From: Parapedobacter composti
Lineage (GTDB): Bacteria > Bacteroidota > Bacteroidia > Sphingobacteriales > Sphingobacteriaceae
Assembly (NCBI RefSeq): GCF_900112315.1
Contig: NZ_FOLL01000001.1
Coordinates: 62,001 to 126,000, forward strand
Direction: 5' to 3'
DNA: 64,000 bases
The translations under genes were made by a program, and so were the position numbers. Below the pieces are notes generated by a model. The model saw only the letters and a list, made by a program, of their open reading frames with translations. It was not told the origin of the DNA and did no database searches. Positions 63,786 through 64,000 of the stretch are shown piece by piece (position 1 is the stretch's first letter; each line of letters opens with the position of its first letter).

Positions 63786-64000
63786 ATGGAAACCATTATT
63801 CCCATACTCATCGCTATCACTGTTTTTGCACTCCAGGCCTATGCCAATTACCAAAAGGAGCAAGAGAAGGCACGGAAAAGGAACTTAGGCCGGCCCCCGC
63901 TGCCGGAAGATAATGCCGATCACCTGCCCCATGGCCCCGATCACCGATCACGGGTCCCCGATCCCCGATCCCCGACCCCCGGTCACCGATCACCGACCCC
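63786..64000 (+). CDS. Small membrane protein, C-terminal end in a repeat array (runs off window)
   Basis: Open frame from ATG 63786 to the end of the window, 71 codons so far. One N-terminal hydrophobic helix (about 4-21) and a charged stretch ('YQKEQEKARKRN'), then Pro/Asp/Arg/Ser-rich residues encoded by the 7-bp repeats from about codon 51. TACCTTTA (63773-63780, one mismatch) lies just before the start. Whether the repeats are part of the natural protein, or the gene continues past the window, cannot be told. Confidence 0.5.
   Translation, partial: METIIPILIAITVFALQAYANYQKEQEKARKRNLGRPPLPEDNADHLPHGPDHRSRVPDPRSPTPGHRSPT
63935..64000 (+). repeat. Seven-base tandem repeat array at the window end
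   Basis: Nine full heptamers and three bases of a tenth, unit C(C/A)CCG(A/G)(T/C) with one divergent copy: CCCCGAT, CACCGAT, CACGGGT, CCCCGAT, CCCCGAT, CCCCGAC, CCCCGGT, CACCGAT, CACCGAC. A single heptamer gain or loss shifts the reading frame of the open frame that spans it. It continues past base 64000. Confidence 0.8.

Noticed and set aside
63935-64000. CRISPR array
   Set aside because: The repeat unit is seven bases with no spacers, so it is a simple tandem repeat.
1-64000. tRNA genes, insertion sequences, integrases or phage genes
   Set aside because: None was recognised by reading; no terminal inverted repeats or transposase motifs were seen. A tRNA scan was not possible here, so absence is not proven.

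Overview
The window is chromosomal DNA of a Bacteroidota bacterium. Three SusC/SusD pairs, FecI/FecR-type sigma/anti-sigma regulation, a GH16 polysaccharide utilisation locus and many promoters of the Bacteroidota type (TTG, about 20 bases, TAnnTTTG) all point there. Base composition near 50 % GC in the housekeeping genes, together with the gene families, fits Sphingobacteriales (a Sphingobacterium/Pedobacter/Parapedobacter-like organism). The genus is only a guess. No tRNA, rRNA, CRISPR array, transposase or phage gene was recognised.

Region 1 (1-19905) is an accessory nutrient-uptake island in two halves. The first half has the tail of a FecR anti-sigma factor, an STN-type SusC, SusD, a zinc metallohydrolase lipoprotein, two tandem DUF4302 lipoproteins, a beta-helix-like lipoprotein and an alpha/beta hydrolase lipoprotein. 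The second half has FecI, FecR, an STN-type SusC, SusD and a second secreted alpha/beta hydrolase closely related to the first. The outer-membrane receptors probably signal through FecR to FecI while importing an unknown substrate that the surface hydrolases help to process. A small 57-residue gene with a TFPASDPP motif lies on the opposite strand at 9259-9432.

Region 2 (about 20135-23418) has a small unknown protein, Ogt-type DNA repair methyltransferase, an MFS exporter and lipoyl synthase. Region 3 (23460-35486) is a beta-glucan utilisation locus on the minus strand: a membrane-anchored beta-propeller/LuxR regulator, SusC, SusD, a PKD-like lipoprotein and a GH16 glucanase. A GH20 hexosaminidase is divergent from the regulator. 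The SusC promoter region carries five CTACA-like elements phased at 11 bp, a candidate operator. Region 4 (35504-38926) is housekeeping: a YkuK-like protein, upp and uvrB.

Region 5 (39155-52309) holds ten glycosyltransferase-like genes, a Stealth-type sugar-phosphate transferase and a frameshifted secreted protein. They lie in short runs that switch strand repeatedly, with no flippase or polymerase inside the window. It looks like an acquired surface-glycan decoration cluster.

Region 6 (52360-63717) is housekeeping: SixA-like phosphatase, a YyaL/DUF255 protein, SlyD, MnmD, a DAACS symporter with altered binding motifs, ArfB, an LpxR-like outer-membrane protein, cytochrome c maturation genes ccmE and ccmF behind a 7-1-7 palindrome resembling Fur/PerR boxes, a DUF2520 protein, and an ECF sigma factor with a four-helix membrane partner. 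The last 66 bases are a 7-bp tandem repeat array running off the end.
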